Assembly: GCA_902796425.1 (NCBI GenBank)
Contig: CADBPC010000146.1
Location: 1 to 49,040, forward strand
From: an uncultured Lachnospiraceae bacterium
Lineage (GTDB): Bacteria > Bacillota > Clostridia > Lachnospirales > Lachnospiraceae
DNA length: 49,040 nucleotides
Direction: 5' to 3'
Shown: one piece after another, positions 16,280 to 24,007 of the stretch
How the letters are laid out: every line of letters starts with the position of its first letter
Numbering within the stretch: position 1 is the first letter of the stretch
Made by a program: the position numbers and the translations under genes
Notes under the pieces: model-generated
Databases searched by the model: none
What the model saw: the letters and a program-made list of their open reading frames with translations, nothing else
What the model was told of the DNA's origin: nothing

Positions 16280-16287
16280 GAAGTCAA
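16258..16287 (-). promoter_or_regulatory. hipBA promoter
   Basis: On the minus strand TTGACT (16287-16282), 18 bp and a perfect TATAAT (16263-16258). Operator copy 16270-16279 occupies the spacer. The start would be near 16251, giving a leader of about 100 nt that contains the other two operators. Confidence 0.75.
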
Positions 16288-16312
16288 ATTGTGCGGCACC
16301 CGAACTATTTTG

Positions 16313-16341
16313 TTGAAGCAGAAAAACGTCTGCGTTAAGAT
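16313..16341 (+). promoter_or_regulatory. candidate promoter of the MATE gene
   Basis: TTGAAG (16313-16318), 17 bp and TAAGAT (16336-16341), each matching four of six consensus positions. It starts 33 bp beyond the nearest hipBA operator. The following 88 bp before the MATE gene are purine-rich (AGAAGAAG repeats) and hold no gene. Confidence 0.35.
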
Positions 16342-16429
16342 TCTCAGAAGAAGATCAGAAGAAGGCAGAATCTGAAGAAGAGTTTCTGCAGATGACGCGT
16401 TTTTCCTGAGAGGGCGGATAACGAAAATA

Positions 16430-17746
16430 ATGAGAACTGCGGACATGACAGTCGGCGACAGCCGGATGCACCTTATACGTTTTTTCATCCCGCTCCTTTT
16501 GGGGAATCTCTTCCAGCAGATGTACAGCCTTGTCGACAGCATCATTGTGGGCAAGGGCATCGGCGATTCGGCACTGGCGGCGGTGGGTTCGTCCGGGACG
16601 ATTCATTTTTTCATCTTCGGTTTCGTCATGGGCCTTACGCACGGCTTTGGAATCTTCTTTTCCCAGGCCTTCGGCGCAAAGAAAATGAAAAAGCTGGAGG
16701 AGTACATCTGCTCTGCGATTGTCCTCAGCATTCTGATCGGGGTCGCGGCAACGATTGTAAGCATCCTTTTTATCAGGCCGATCTTTGTTTTCATGCAGAC
16801 GCCCCCGGACATCCTGGAGGACGCAATCACCTATTTCCGGATCATTCTCCTTGGCATCGTCGTTACGATCATGAACAATCTCGCAATCCGGATCCTGCAG
16901 TCTGTCGGGGACGGGAGATCGACGCTGATTTCCATGGCGCTCTCCTCCGTCATGAATATCATTCTGGACATTGCCTTTGTCATCGGCCTTCACCTCGGCG
17001 TTGCCGGCGCCGCCTGGGCAACGGTCGCGGCCCAGGCAGGATCCTTTATATACTGCAGTGTGATTATCCTTAAGGCCGGACTCTTCCGGCCGGAGCCTTC
17101 AGTCTGGAAGGCCTCCGCGGGCAACTGGCTGCCCATGTTAAGGCTCGGCATCCCGGTTGCGATGATGAACTCCGTTACCGCGCTCGGGACCATGCTGCTG
17201 CAGGTCTTTGTCAACCGGATGGGGAGCCTTTACGTCGCCGCCTATTCCGTGTGCATGAAATATGCGGCCCTCTTTGAGCAGGTCGGCTATTCCGTCGGCC
17301 TGTCCGCACTGACATTCACGGGACAGAATTTCGGCGCGCGCAATAAAGAAAGAATCCGCAGGGGTAATTTCCAGGCGGCCGTCATCTCTGTTTTTGCCAA
17401 TCTTCCGATCGCCGTACTGGAGATCTTTTTTGCAAGGCAGCTTGCCGGCCTTATGGTCACATCCTCCGATGTTATAGAGCAGTGCGCGGCTTTCATGCCC
17501 TGGCTCGGCGTCTTTATTTTCCCGCTCGGCTGGCTCTTTATCTTCCGCAACGCATGCCAGGGAATGGGCAATACCTTCCTTCCGATGCTGAGCGGTGTCG
17601 TGGAGGTTGCCATGCGCCTGTCCTTCGGATGGCTTCTGCAGAGGAGCTTCACCGGGATTGCGGTCGCAGAGATCGCGGCGTGGACCGGCGCCTGCGTCAT
17701 GCTGTGGTTCTCGTACCGGTACGTGCTGAAAAGTAGCTTCCTGTGA
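16430..17746 (+). CDS. MATE family efflux transporter
   Basis: A 438-aa polytopic membrane protein with twelve predicted helices of the MATE (multidrug/toxin extrusion) family, a Na+- or H+-driven exporter. The N-terminal half carries FIPLLLGNLFQQMYSLVDSI and VGKGIGDSALAAVGSSG; the second half repeats the fold with TGQNFGARNKERIRRG. ATG 16430 was taken as the start; a second ATG at 16445 is equally plausible because the ribosome-binding site (GAGGGCGG) is distant. Divergent from hipBA. Substrate unknown; a paralogue lies at 25951. Confidence 0.88.
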   Translation: MRTADMTVGDSRMHLIRFFIPLLLGNLFQQMYSLVDSIIVGKGIGDSALAAVGSSGTIHFFIFGFVMGLTHGFGIFFSQAFGAKKMKKLEEYICSAIVLSILIGVAATIVSILFIRPIFVFMQTPPDILEDAITYFRIILLGIVVTIMNNLAIRILQSVGDGRSTLISMALSSVMNIILDIAFVIGLHLGVAGAAWATVAAQAGSFIYCSVIILKAGLFRPEPSVWKASAGNWLPMLRLGIPVAMMNSVTALGTMLLQVFVNRMGSLYVAAYSVCMKYAALFEQVGYSVGLSALTFTGQNFGARNKERIRRGNFQAAVISVFANLPIAVLEIFFARQLAGLMVTSSDVIEQCAAFMPWLGVFIFPLGWLFIFRNACQGMGNTFLPMLSGVVEVAMRLSFGWLLQRSFTGIAVAEIAAWTGACVMLWFSYRYVLKSSFL

Positions 17747-17752
17747 TACAAT
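17744..17752 (+). promoter_or_regulatory. extended -10 candidate before the DUF1593 gene
   Basis: TGATACAAT (TG 17744-17745, TACAAT 17747-17752) overlaps the stop of the MATE gene and lies about 70 bp before the next start. The -35 is weak. Confidence 0.35.
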
Positions 17753-17822
17753 CGTCAGAGGAAAGGATGCACGCAGTGGACCAGGGCATCGTTTAACAGC
17801 TGCAGACAGGAGGAAGACACAT

Positions 17823-19319
17823 ATGACAAAGCCCAGGACGATCATTACGACGGACATGGAATGCGATGACATGAATTCTCTCATCCATCTGTGCCTTTAC
17901 CTGAACGAGCTCGAGATCGAAGGGATTGTTTACACATCCTCCCAGTATCATTTCAACGGTGACGGCGTCCACACGCTCGGCGAGGTGACGCCTCATTACC
18001 GCTGCCAGGGCCTTCTGGAGACAGAGGGGCATATCGGCTGGCGCCATCCCGACCCGGAGGCAGGAGCGCTGAAGAGCTATCGGCCGTTTGAGATGGGGTG
18101 GATTGAGAATCTCTTCAGAAATGAATATGCACAGGCTTACCCTTACCTGAAGCAGAACGCGGAGGGGTTCCCTTCCCCGGAGGAGATGCTGGCAAAGGTT
18201 AAATACGGCAACTATGAGTTTGAGGGCGATGTCCGCCATGAGACCGAGGGCTCAAGGCTGATCGCGGACTGCATCATGGACGATCGGACGGATCCGCTTT
18301 ACCTGCAGTCCTGGGGCGGTGCCAACACGATTGTCCGCGCCCTGATGTCCATCCATGAGCAGTACGGCTCAGCGCCGCAGTGGGAGAGTGTGAGGAAAAA
18401 AGTGACGGACAAGGTCCGGATCCTCGGGATCTTCGGCGGCGAGGGCCAGGACAACTCCTTTATTGATGAAAAGATCCCGGAGATTTATCCCGGCATTGTC
18501 TGCCTCCGCAGCCAGTTCATGTACGCGAGCTTTATGTCTGCGAAAACAGCGCAGCCCGATACGCTTCCCCTGATGCAGGCGGATTACATGTACCCGCACT
18601 TCAAGGTGGGCCACGGGCCCCTGATGGCAAAATACTGTCTCTACGGGGACGGAACCGTGTTCGAGGGCGAGGCCGAAAAGTACCAGTACGGCCTTACGAC
18701 CAGGCTGGAATGGTCCTTCGATAACATGCCGGTGTTTGATTTCAACAAGTACGACATTCTGGGCGAGGGGGACTCCGGCACCTATATCCCGCTGTTTCAG
18801 TGCGGGCTCCGCGGCCTTGAGGATTACAGGTACGGGACGCTTCTAGGAACGCTTTATCTGGACGAGATCCTGCCGGAGGGGAGCGGCCCTGCATTCGGAG
18901 ACTTCCTTAAACAAAAGCCGAAGGACAATCCGTTCCTGAAAGCCTATCACGAGGATTTCGCCGCAAGGGCGGACTGGTGCGTAAAAGGATACGACGAGTG
19001 CAACCACAATCCGAAGGTTGCAGTTGCTAAAAAGGATATCTGTGCGGCGCCGGGGGAGACAGTCCGGCTGGAAGCTGTCGTTACGGACGAGCGCCCGTTT
19101 TCCTCACGTTGGTGGCTGTACGCGGACGCATCCTCCTATGAAGGAGATGAAAATGCGGAACTGGATGTGTCCGGCTCCTGCGCGGAGTTTGTGATTCCGC
19201 AGGATGCGAAAGAGGGAGATTTCTTCAATTTCGTCCACATCGCAAGGAATGAACATGAGAATCCGATGACAGGATACGGACAGATCATTGTCCATGTTGT
19301 GCGCCAGGCCCTTTTGTAA
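17823..19319 (+). CDS. nucleoside-hydrolase-like protein (DUF1593/Sde182 type)
   Basis: A 498-aa protein. The N-terminus TIITTDMECDDMNSLIHLCLY (about residues 7-27) has the Asp-rich metal site of the nucleoside-hydrolase fold. The spread of motifs (EIEGIVYTSS, LYLQSWGGANT, VRILGIFGGEGQDN) matches the DUF1593 family, whose better-known members carry signal peptides and cellulose-related modules. This one has no signal peptide and should be cytoplasmic. The last ~90 residues form a beta-rich C-terminal domain. Start 17823 follows AGGAGG. Real substrate unknown; a glycoside or nucleoside is possible. Confidence 0.75.
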   Translation: MTKPRTIITTDMECDDMNSLIHLCLYLNELEIEGIVYTSSQYHFNGDGVHTLGEVTPHYRCQGLLETEGHIGWRHPDPEAGALKSYRPFEMGWIENLFRNEYAQAYPYLKQNAEGFPSPEEMLAKVKYGNYEFEGDVRHETEGSRLIADCIMDDRTDPLYLQSWGGANTIVRALMSIHEQYGSAPQWESVRKKVTDKVRILGIFGGEGQDNSFIDEKIPEIYPGIVCLRSQFMYASFMSAKTAQPDTLPLMQADYMYPHFKVGHGPLMAKYCLYGDGTVFEGEAEKYQYGLTTRLEWSFDNMPVFDFNKYDILGEGDSGTYIPLFQCGLRGLEDYRYGTLLGTLYLDEILPEGSGPAFGDFLKQKPKDNPFLKAYHEDFAARADWCVKGYDECNHNPKVAVAKKDICAAPGETVRLEAVVTDERPFSSRWWLYADASSYEGDENAELDVSGSCAEFVIPQDAKEGDFFNFVHIARNEHENPMTGYGQIIVHVVRQALL

Positions 19320-19340
19320 AAGATAATACGGTTCTATAAT
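19314..19340 (+). promoter_or_regulatory. candidate promoter of the GH25 gene
   Basis: A perfect TATAAT (19335-19340) lies 15 bp after TTGTAA (19314-19319), overlapping the preceding stop codon. The spacing is short. It would start transcription just before the GGAGG (19350-19354) of the lysozyme gene. Confidence 0.4.
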
Positions 19341-19364
19341 GGCTGTATTGGAGGTTCAGATCAG

Positions 19365-20363
19365 ATGAAACCGGATGAACTTTTAAGAAGAATCGTCAGA
19401 AAGATAAGGAGAATACTTCGAAGGAGAAAGTATCTTGCCGTGCTGGCCGGAATCTGCGTTCTCTTTATCCTGGTCATCGCACTGGTCATTGCCGGAGCTG
19501 TCCGAAAGAGAAGACAGCCCGAGGAGGATGTGATGGTTCCGGGAATTACGGAAAGAATCCCGGAGTCTACGCTCCAGGAGATCATCGCCTCCGAGGCGCC
19601 GATCGATCCCGGGAGGGAGACCTACACCTATCTGGACCAGGCGGGGAACCTCTTTACTGCCGCGCTCGATACGGAAGCCATTGCCTGCGCCTATGACCAG
19701 TCCGGATTCTACCGCGACGGAGGCCTGTTCTACTACGAGGATGCGAACTACACCTGCGAGCAGGGAATCGACGTTTCCTCCTACTGCGGCGAGATAGACT
19801 GGACAAAGGTCCGCAATGATGGTATAAAGTTTGCGTTTATCAGGATAGGCTACCGCGGCTATACCGAGGGCGGAATCTTTATCGATTCCATGTTTGACTC
19901 CTATATACGCGGCGCCGCATCCAACGGAATCGAGACCGGCGTGTACTTCTTCTCCCAGGCGACCAGCGAGGGCGAGGCAATTGAGGAAGCCGATTTCGTC
20001 ATAGACCAGCTCAAGCGCTACCATATTACACTCCCCGTTGTCTTTGACGAGGAAAATGTCGGGGAGCCCGACGCGCGGACCAACACGATCACGGACACCC
20101 AGTTTACCAAAAACGCAAAGGCATTCTGTGAGAGAATCAAGGACGCCGGATACCAGCCCGCAGTCTACTGCAACGAATTCTGGCAGGCGTACCGCCTCGA
20201 TATGTCCGAGTTTAATGACACACTGATCTGGCTTGCGGATTTCAGGGATTATCCGCAGAGCCCTTATCATTACGAATACTGGCAGTACACCTATAAAGGA
20301 AAGGTCGACGGAATCCCGGAGGATGTGACCGTCGACAGAAATATACGGTTTATTAAGAAATAA
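19365..20363 (+). CDS. membrane-anchored GH25 lysozyme (muramidase)
   Basis: A 332-aa protein with a basic cytoplasmic N-terminus, one membrane helix (about residues 23-45), a spacer and a GH25 domain (about 132-330). Catalytic-site residues of the family are present: Asp136 in GIDVSSYCGEIDW, the Asp228-x-Glu230 pair in LPVVFDEEN, and the closing VDRN (323-326). It should cut the MurNAc-GlcNAc bond of peptidoglycan on the outer face of the membrane. GGAGG precedes the ATG. The next gene begins 1 bp after the stop, suggesting an operon. Confidence 0.9.
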   Translation: MKPDELLRRIVRKIRRILRRRKYLAVLAGICVLFILVIALVIAGAVRKRRQPEEDVMVPGITERIPESTLQEIIASEAPIDPGRETYTYLDQAGNLFTAALDTEAIACAYDQSGFYRDGGLFYYEDANYTCEQGIDVSSYCGEIDWTKVRNDGIKFAFIRIGYRGYTEGGIFIDSMFDSYIRGAASNGIETGVYFFSQATSEGEAIEEADFVIDQLKRYHITLPVVFDEENVGEPDARTNTITDTQFTKNAKAFCERIKDAGYQPAVYCNEFWQAYRLDMSEFNDTLIWLADFRDYPQSPYHYEYWQYTYKGKVDGIPEDVTVDRNIRFIKK

Positions 20364-20364
20364 T

Positions 20365-21171
20365 ATGCAGACAGAACAGTTATTGCACGAAATCACAGAG
20401 GCAGCCCGCGGCGCCGGCAGGATCATGCTGGAAGCCGAGCACATCGAGGATCATATCGATGTGAAATCGGGTCACGCGAACTTTGCGACCGAATACGACA
20501 GCAGAGTGCAGGAATACCTCATCGGCAGGCTTTCCGGGGTCCTTCCCGGAGCGCACTTTCTCGGGGAAGAAGAGGGACAGGAGAGCTGGAAGCCGGAGTA
20601 TGAGACCGGCTATACCTTTGTGATCGACCCGATCGACGGGACCAGCAATTTCATGAAGGGCCTTCGGAACTCGGTGACCTCCATAGGCCTGCTTCTGGAC
20701 GGAGAGCCCTATATCGGCGTTATTTACCATCCTTATTACGATGAGATCTATACCGCGGTCAGGGGGCAGGGTGCCTTCTGCAACGGAAAGCCGGTCCACT
20801 CCTCGAAAATGCCCATGGACAAAAGTCTTGTCATGTTCGGCACCTGCCCGTACTATCCGGAGCTTGTCGATACGACCTTTTGTCTGGCAAAATATTACCT
20901 TCCGAAATGCATCGATCTTCGCAGATACGGTTCGGCCGCATGGGACATGTGCCTTTGCGCCTCGGGCAGGATCGGGATGTATTTTGAAATGAGACTGTCC
21001 GTCTGGGACTACGCCGCCGCCGCGCTGATTGCAGGCGAAGCCGGCTGCACGGTCACCGCGATTGACGGGAGTCCGCTTTCCTACCGGGGATCGTCATCGG
21101 CGATCTGCGCCGGCGAGGGAGTAGCGGCGGCGGGCGGTTATCTTCCGCCTTCTGAACTGATGGAGCTTTGA
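20365..21171 (+). CDS. inositol-monophosphatase family phosphatase
   Basis: A 268-aa Mg2+-dependent sugar/inositol phosphatase-like enzyme (SuhB/CysQ superfamily). Metal-site motifs are visible: GEEEG (67-71), DPIDGTSNF (88-96) and the C-terminal WDYAAAALIAGEAGC (about 213-227). The substrate could be inositol phosphate, a sugar phosphate or PAP; the sequence does not decide. The ATG directly follows the TAA of the lysozyme gene (TAATATG) with no Shine-Dalgarno, so it depends on translational coupling. Confidence 0.85.
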   Translation: MQTEQLLHEITEAARGAGRIMLEAEHIEDHIDVKSGHANFATEYDSRVQEYLIGRLSGVLPGAHFLGEEEGQESWKPEYETGYTFVIDPIDGTSNFMKGLRNSVTSIGLLLDGEPYIGVIYHPYYDEIYTAVRGQGAFCNGKPVHSSKMPMDKSLVMFGTCPYYPELVDTTFCLAKYYLPKCIDLRRYGSAAWDMCLCASGRIGMYFEMRLSVWDYAAAALIAGEAGCTVTAIDGSPLSYRGSSSAICAGEGVAAAGGYLPPSELMEL

Positions 21172-21201
21172 AGTACTATTTCCGGATCAACTGATAACAG
21201 A

Positions 21202-22068
21202 ATGAATAACGACCGTGATCGCGATATTACCGGGGTGAAGATCTTCCTCATTATTCTGACGGGGATCGGCATCCTGGCTGTTCTTTTTACGCTTCTTATT
21301 GCCTCGGGGATGCTGGACGGCATCCTTCCTTCGCCGCGCGACGACATAGCCGCGACCGGGGAGGGGCATGAGGGCTTTGAAAAAATCCCAAGGTCGGGAT
21401 GGTTTTACAGCCTGTCCCAGAAGGCCGCAAAGGCCAGGGAGTCTGAATCCGGCGACGAAAAAGAAGGCGCGGAGCAGGAAAACGAATCCGGCACAACGCA
21501 GGAGGAGATGCCGCACCAGGACCTGATCGTCAACGACAAGGTTGTCTTTATCGGCGACTCCAGGACCGTCGGAATGTACCTCGCCGTAACGGGAAAGGTT
21601 GCCGACGAGCTCGGCGGAATCGGCGATTACAAGGGGAATATCTGGGCCGCGAAGGTCGGCATGGGCTATGAATGGATGAAGAGCACCGGAGTCCCGTCCG
21701 TCGACTGGTGCATCACCGATACGACCGCGGTCGTTGTCACCATGGGCGTCAATGACGTCGGGGGCGACTACGGCGCGCAGGACTATATCGATTATCTCAA
21801 TGACAGGGCTGCCGTATGGACATCCAGAGGCGCTTATGTGTATTATGTATCTGTAAACCCGGTCAAGGCTCCGGTGGGGAACGTCACAAACGAGAAGATC
21901 GACGCCTGGAATGAGGCAATACAGGAAGGGCTGTCCGGAGACATCACCTATATCGATACGAACACACAGCTGCAGGGGCAGTTCAATTTTTCCGACAGCC
22001 TGCATTACACCAATGAAACAAACCTCAGGATCTATGAGGAAATCCGGCAGTTTTTAGACTACACGTAA
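21202..22068 (+). CDS. membrane-anchored SGNH/GDSL-type hydrolase
   Basis: A 288-aa protein with one N-terminal membrane helix (about residues 13-35), an acidic low-complexity linker (about 75-105) and an SGNH domain. Block I is FIGDSRTVG with Ser120, block III is GVND (182-185), and block V is DSLHYT with Asp265 and His268, so the catalytic triad looks complete. Such anchored SGNH proteins often deacetylate or acylate cell-wall glycans (family knowledge; no substrate evident here). It is 30 bp after the phosphatase gene, with a weak ribosome-binding site. A degenerate relative lies at 41205-42425. Confidence 0.82.
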   Translation: MNNDRDRDITGVKIFLIILTGIGILAVLFTLLIASGMLDGILPSPRDDIAATGEGHEGFEKIPRSGWFYSLSQKAAKARESESGDEKEGAEQENESGTTQEEMPHQDLIVNDKVVFIGDSRTVGMYLAVTGKVADELGGIGDYKGNIWAAKVGMGYEWMKSTGVPSVDWCITDTTAVVVTMGVNDVGGDYGAQDYIDYLNDRAAVWTSRGAYVYYVSVNPVKAPVGNVTNEKIDAWNEAIQEGLSGDITYIDTNTQLQGQFNFSDSLHYTNETNLRIYEEIRQFLDYT

Positions 22069-22069
22069 T

Positions 22070-24007
22070 ATGAAAGACAATAAAGAACGTTTTCCGACCA
22101 GAGTTCATCTGGTCGTATATTTTCTAAAGGGGAATCTGCGCTTTTTCGTGCTGAGCGTCCTGTTCGCGTCCTTTGTCTCTGTGTTTGACCTGATCAATCC
22201 CAAGATTATCGGCTTTACGGTGGACAGTGTCATCGGCGACAGACAGCCGGAACTGACGGGGATTGCCGCATTTGTCCTGGAAAAGGCGGGCGGAATCTCC
22301 TATCTTCGCGGCCACCTCGGCCTTGTCGCCGCGGCGGTCGTTCTGATCGCGCTCTTTGCCGCGTGCTGCCGCTACCTGTTCAACCTCATGAACGCGATGG
22401 GAGCGGAAAAGCTGGTCCGCAGGATGAGGGACAGCCTCTTTGAGCACATCCTGCACCTTCCCTACGCATGGCACGGAACGCAGCAGACCGGCGATATCAT
22501 CCAGCGCTGCACCTCCGACGTGGAAATGGTAAAAAGGTTCCTCGCCGAGCAGATGACGGGACTTCTCCGCGTAGTCCTGCTCCTTGTGCTGGCGATCTGG
22601 TTCATGGCGGGCATCCATCCCACACTCACACTGGCGGCGGGCGTTTTCCTGCCGGTCATTGTCGGCTACTCGCTGTTCTTCCACAGCCGGATCGGGGCGT
22701 CCTTTGAAAAGGTGGACATCCACGAGGGAAAGCTCTCCGCAATCGCACAGGAGAACCTCACGGGCGTACGCGTCGTCCGGGCCTTCGGAAGAGAGCAGTA
22801 CGAGCGCGAACGTTTCGAGACGCAGAACCGCGAGTACACGAAGATGTGGGTCGACCTGATGCGCCTGATGTCGATGTTCTTCTCAGTCGGCGATCTCATC
22901 TCCGGCCTCCAGATACTGACCGTAACGGCACTCGGGGCGGTATTCTGCGTGCGCGGCGCATTGAGCGCCGGCGACTACATTGCCTTTATCTCCTACAACG
23001 CGATGCTGACCTGGCCCGTCCGCGGCCTCGGGCGCATCATTTCCGAGATGAGTAAGGCGGGAATCTCCATCGACAGAATCCGCTTCATCATGAATTCCCC
23101 CGTGGAAAAAGACAGGGAAAATGCCCTGACGCCGCCCATGGACAAAGACATCTCCTTCGAGCATGTGAGCTTTGCCTATGAGGGGAGCGAGGATAAGATT
23201 CTCGACGACGTGTCCTTTACGGTAAAGGCAGGGACTACGCTCGGGATCCTCGGCAGCACGGGCTCCGGCAAATCCACGCTGATGCAGCTCCTTGACAGAC
23301 TGTACAGCCTGGATGAAGAAGATGCCAGCGAAGGTGCAAAAGATGCCTCCGGCGAAGGCAAGTCCGGCGCCGGCAAGGGATCCGGCAGGCGGAGCGGCCG
23401 CATCACGGTCGGCGGCGTCGATATCGCCGACATGAAGGCCTCCTGGGTTCGCAGCCACATCGGATTTGTCCTTCAGGAGCCGTTCCTGTTTTCCCGGACG
23501 CTTGCGGAAAACATCGCCATTGCGGTCTCCGATTCGGGACCTGCGCATAAGAGTAACAAAACAACAGGAAAGAACCGCGCCTCCTACATGGACGAGGTGC
23601 GGCGCGCGGCCAAAATCGCGAGCCTCGACGAGACGGTCAGGCGCTTTACCAAGGGTTATGAAACCTTTGTCGGCGAGCGGGGCGTTACCCTTTCCGGAGG
23701 GCAGAAGCAGCGCACAGCCATTGCGCAGATGCTGATCCGCAGGCCTCCGATCATGGTATTCGACGATTCCCTCTCCGCCGTGGACGCGCAGACGGACGCG
23801 AAGATCCGGCATGCGCTGGAGGAAAACACCGGCTCCTCGACCCGGATCCTGATCGGGCACCGCATCACGACGCTGATGAACGCCGATCAGATCATTGTCA
23901 TGGACAAGGGCAGGATCGCCGAGCAGGGGACGCACGAGGAGCTCCTGAAGGCCGGCGGTATTTACCGCAGGATTTACGATTTGCAGACAAACGCTTATGA
24001 GCAGTAA
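22070..24007 (+). CDS. heterodimeric ABC exporter, subunit 1 (degenerate-site ATPase)
   Basis: A 645-aa ABC exporter half-transporter with six membrane helices then an ATPase domain. Walker A is GSTGSGKST and the signature is LSGGQKQRT, but Walker B ends Asp-Asp (MVFDDSLSAVD) instead of Asp-Glu, so the catalytic glutamate is missing. Between Walker A and the next strand there is a 30-residue Glu/Gly/Lys-rich insert (nt 23312-23400), and another before the signature (nt 23536-23585), both unlike the family. The ATG follows the preceding stop as TAATATG without a ribosome-binding site. It pairs with the next gene as in TM287/288 and BmrC/BmrD systems (family knowledge). Substrate unknown. Confidence 0.9.
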   Translation: MKDNKERFPTRVHLVVYFLKGNLRFFVLSVLFASFVSVFDLINPKIIGFTVDSVIGDRQPELTGIAAFVLEKAGGISYLRGHLGLVAAAVVLIALFAACCRYLFNLMNAMGAEKLVRRMRDSLFEHILHLPYAWHGTQQTGDIIQRCTSDVEMVKRFLAEQMTGLLRVVLLLVLAIWFMAGIHPTLTLAAGVFLPVIVGYSLFFHSRIGASFEKVDIHEGKLSAIAQENLTGVRVVRAFGREQYERERFETQNREYTKMWVDLMRLMSMFFSVGDLISGLQILTVTALGAVFCVRGALSAGDYIAFISYNAMLTWPVRGLGRIISEMSKAGISIDRIRFIMNSPVEKDRENALTPPMDKDISFEHVSFAYEGSEDKILDDVSFTVKAGTTLGILGSTGSGKSTLMQLLDRLYSLDEEDASEGAKDASGEGKSGAGKGSGRRSGRITVGGVDIADMKASWVRSHIGFVLQEPFLFSRTLAENIAIAVSDSGPAHKSNKTTGKNRASYMDEVRRAAKIASLDETVRRFTKGYETFVGERGVTLSGGQKQRTAIAQMLIRRPPIMVFDDSLSAVDAQTDAKIRHALEENTGSSTRILIGHRITTLMNADQIIVMDKGRIAEQGTHEELLKAGGIYRRIYDLQTNAYEQ

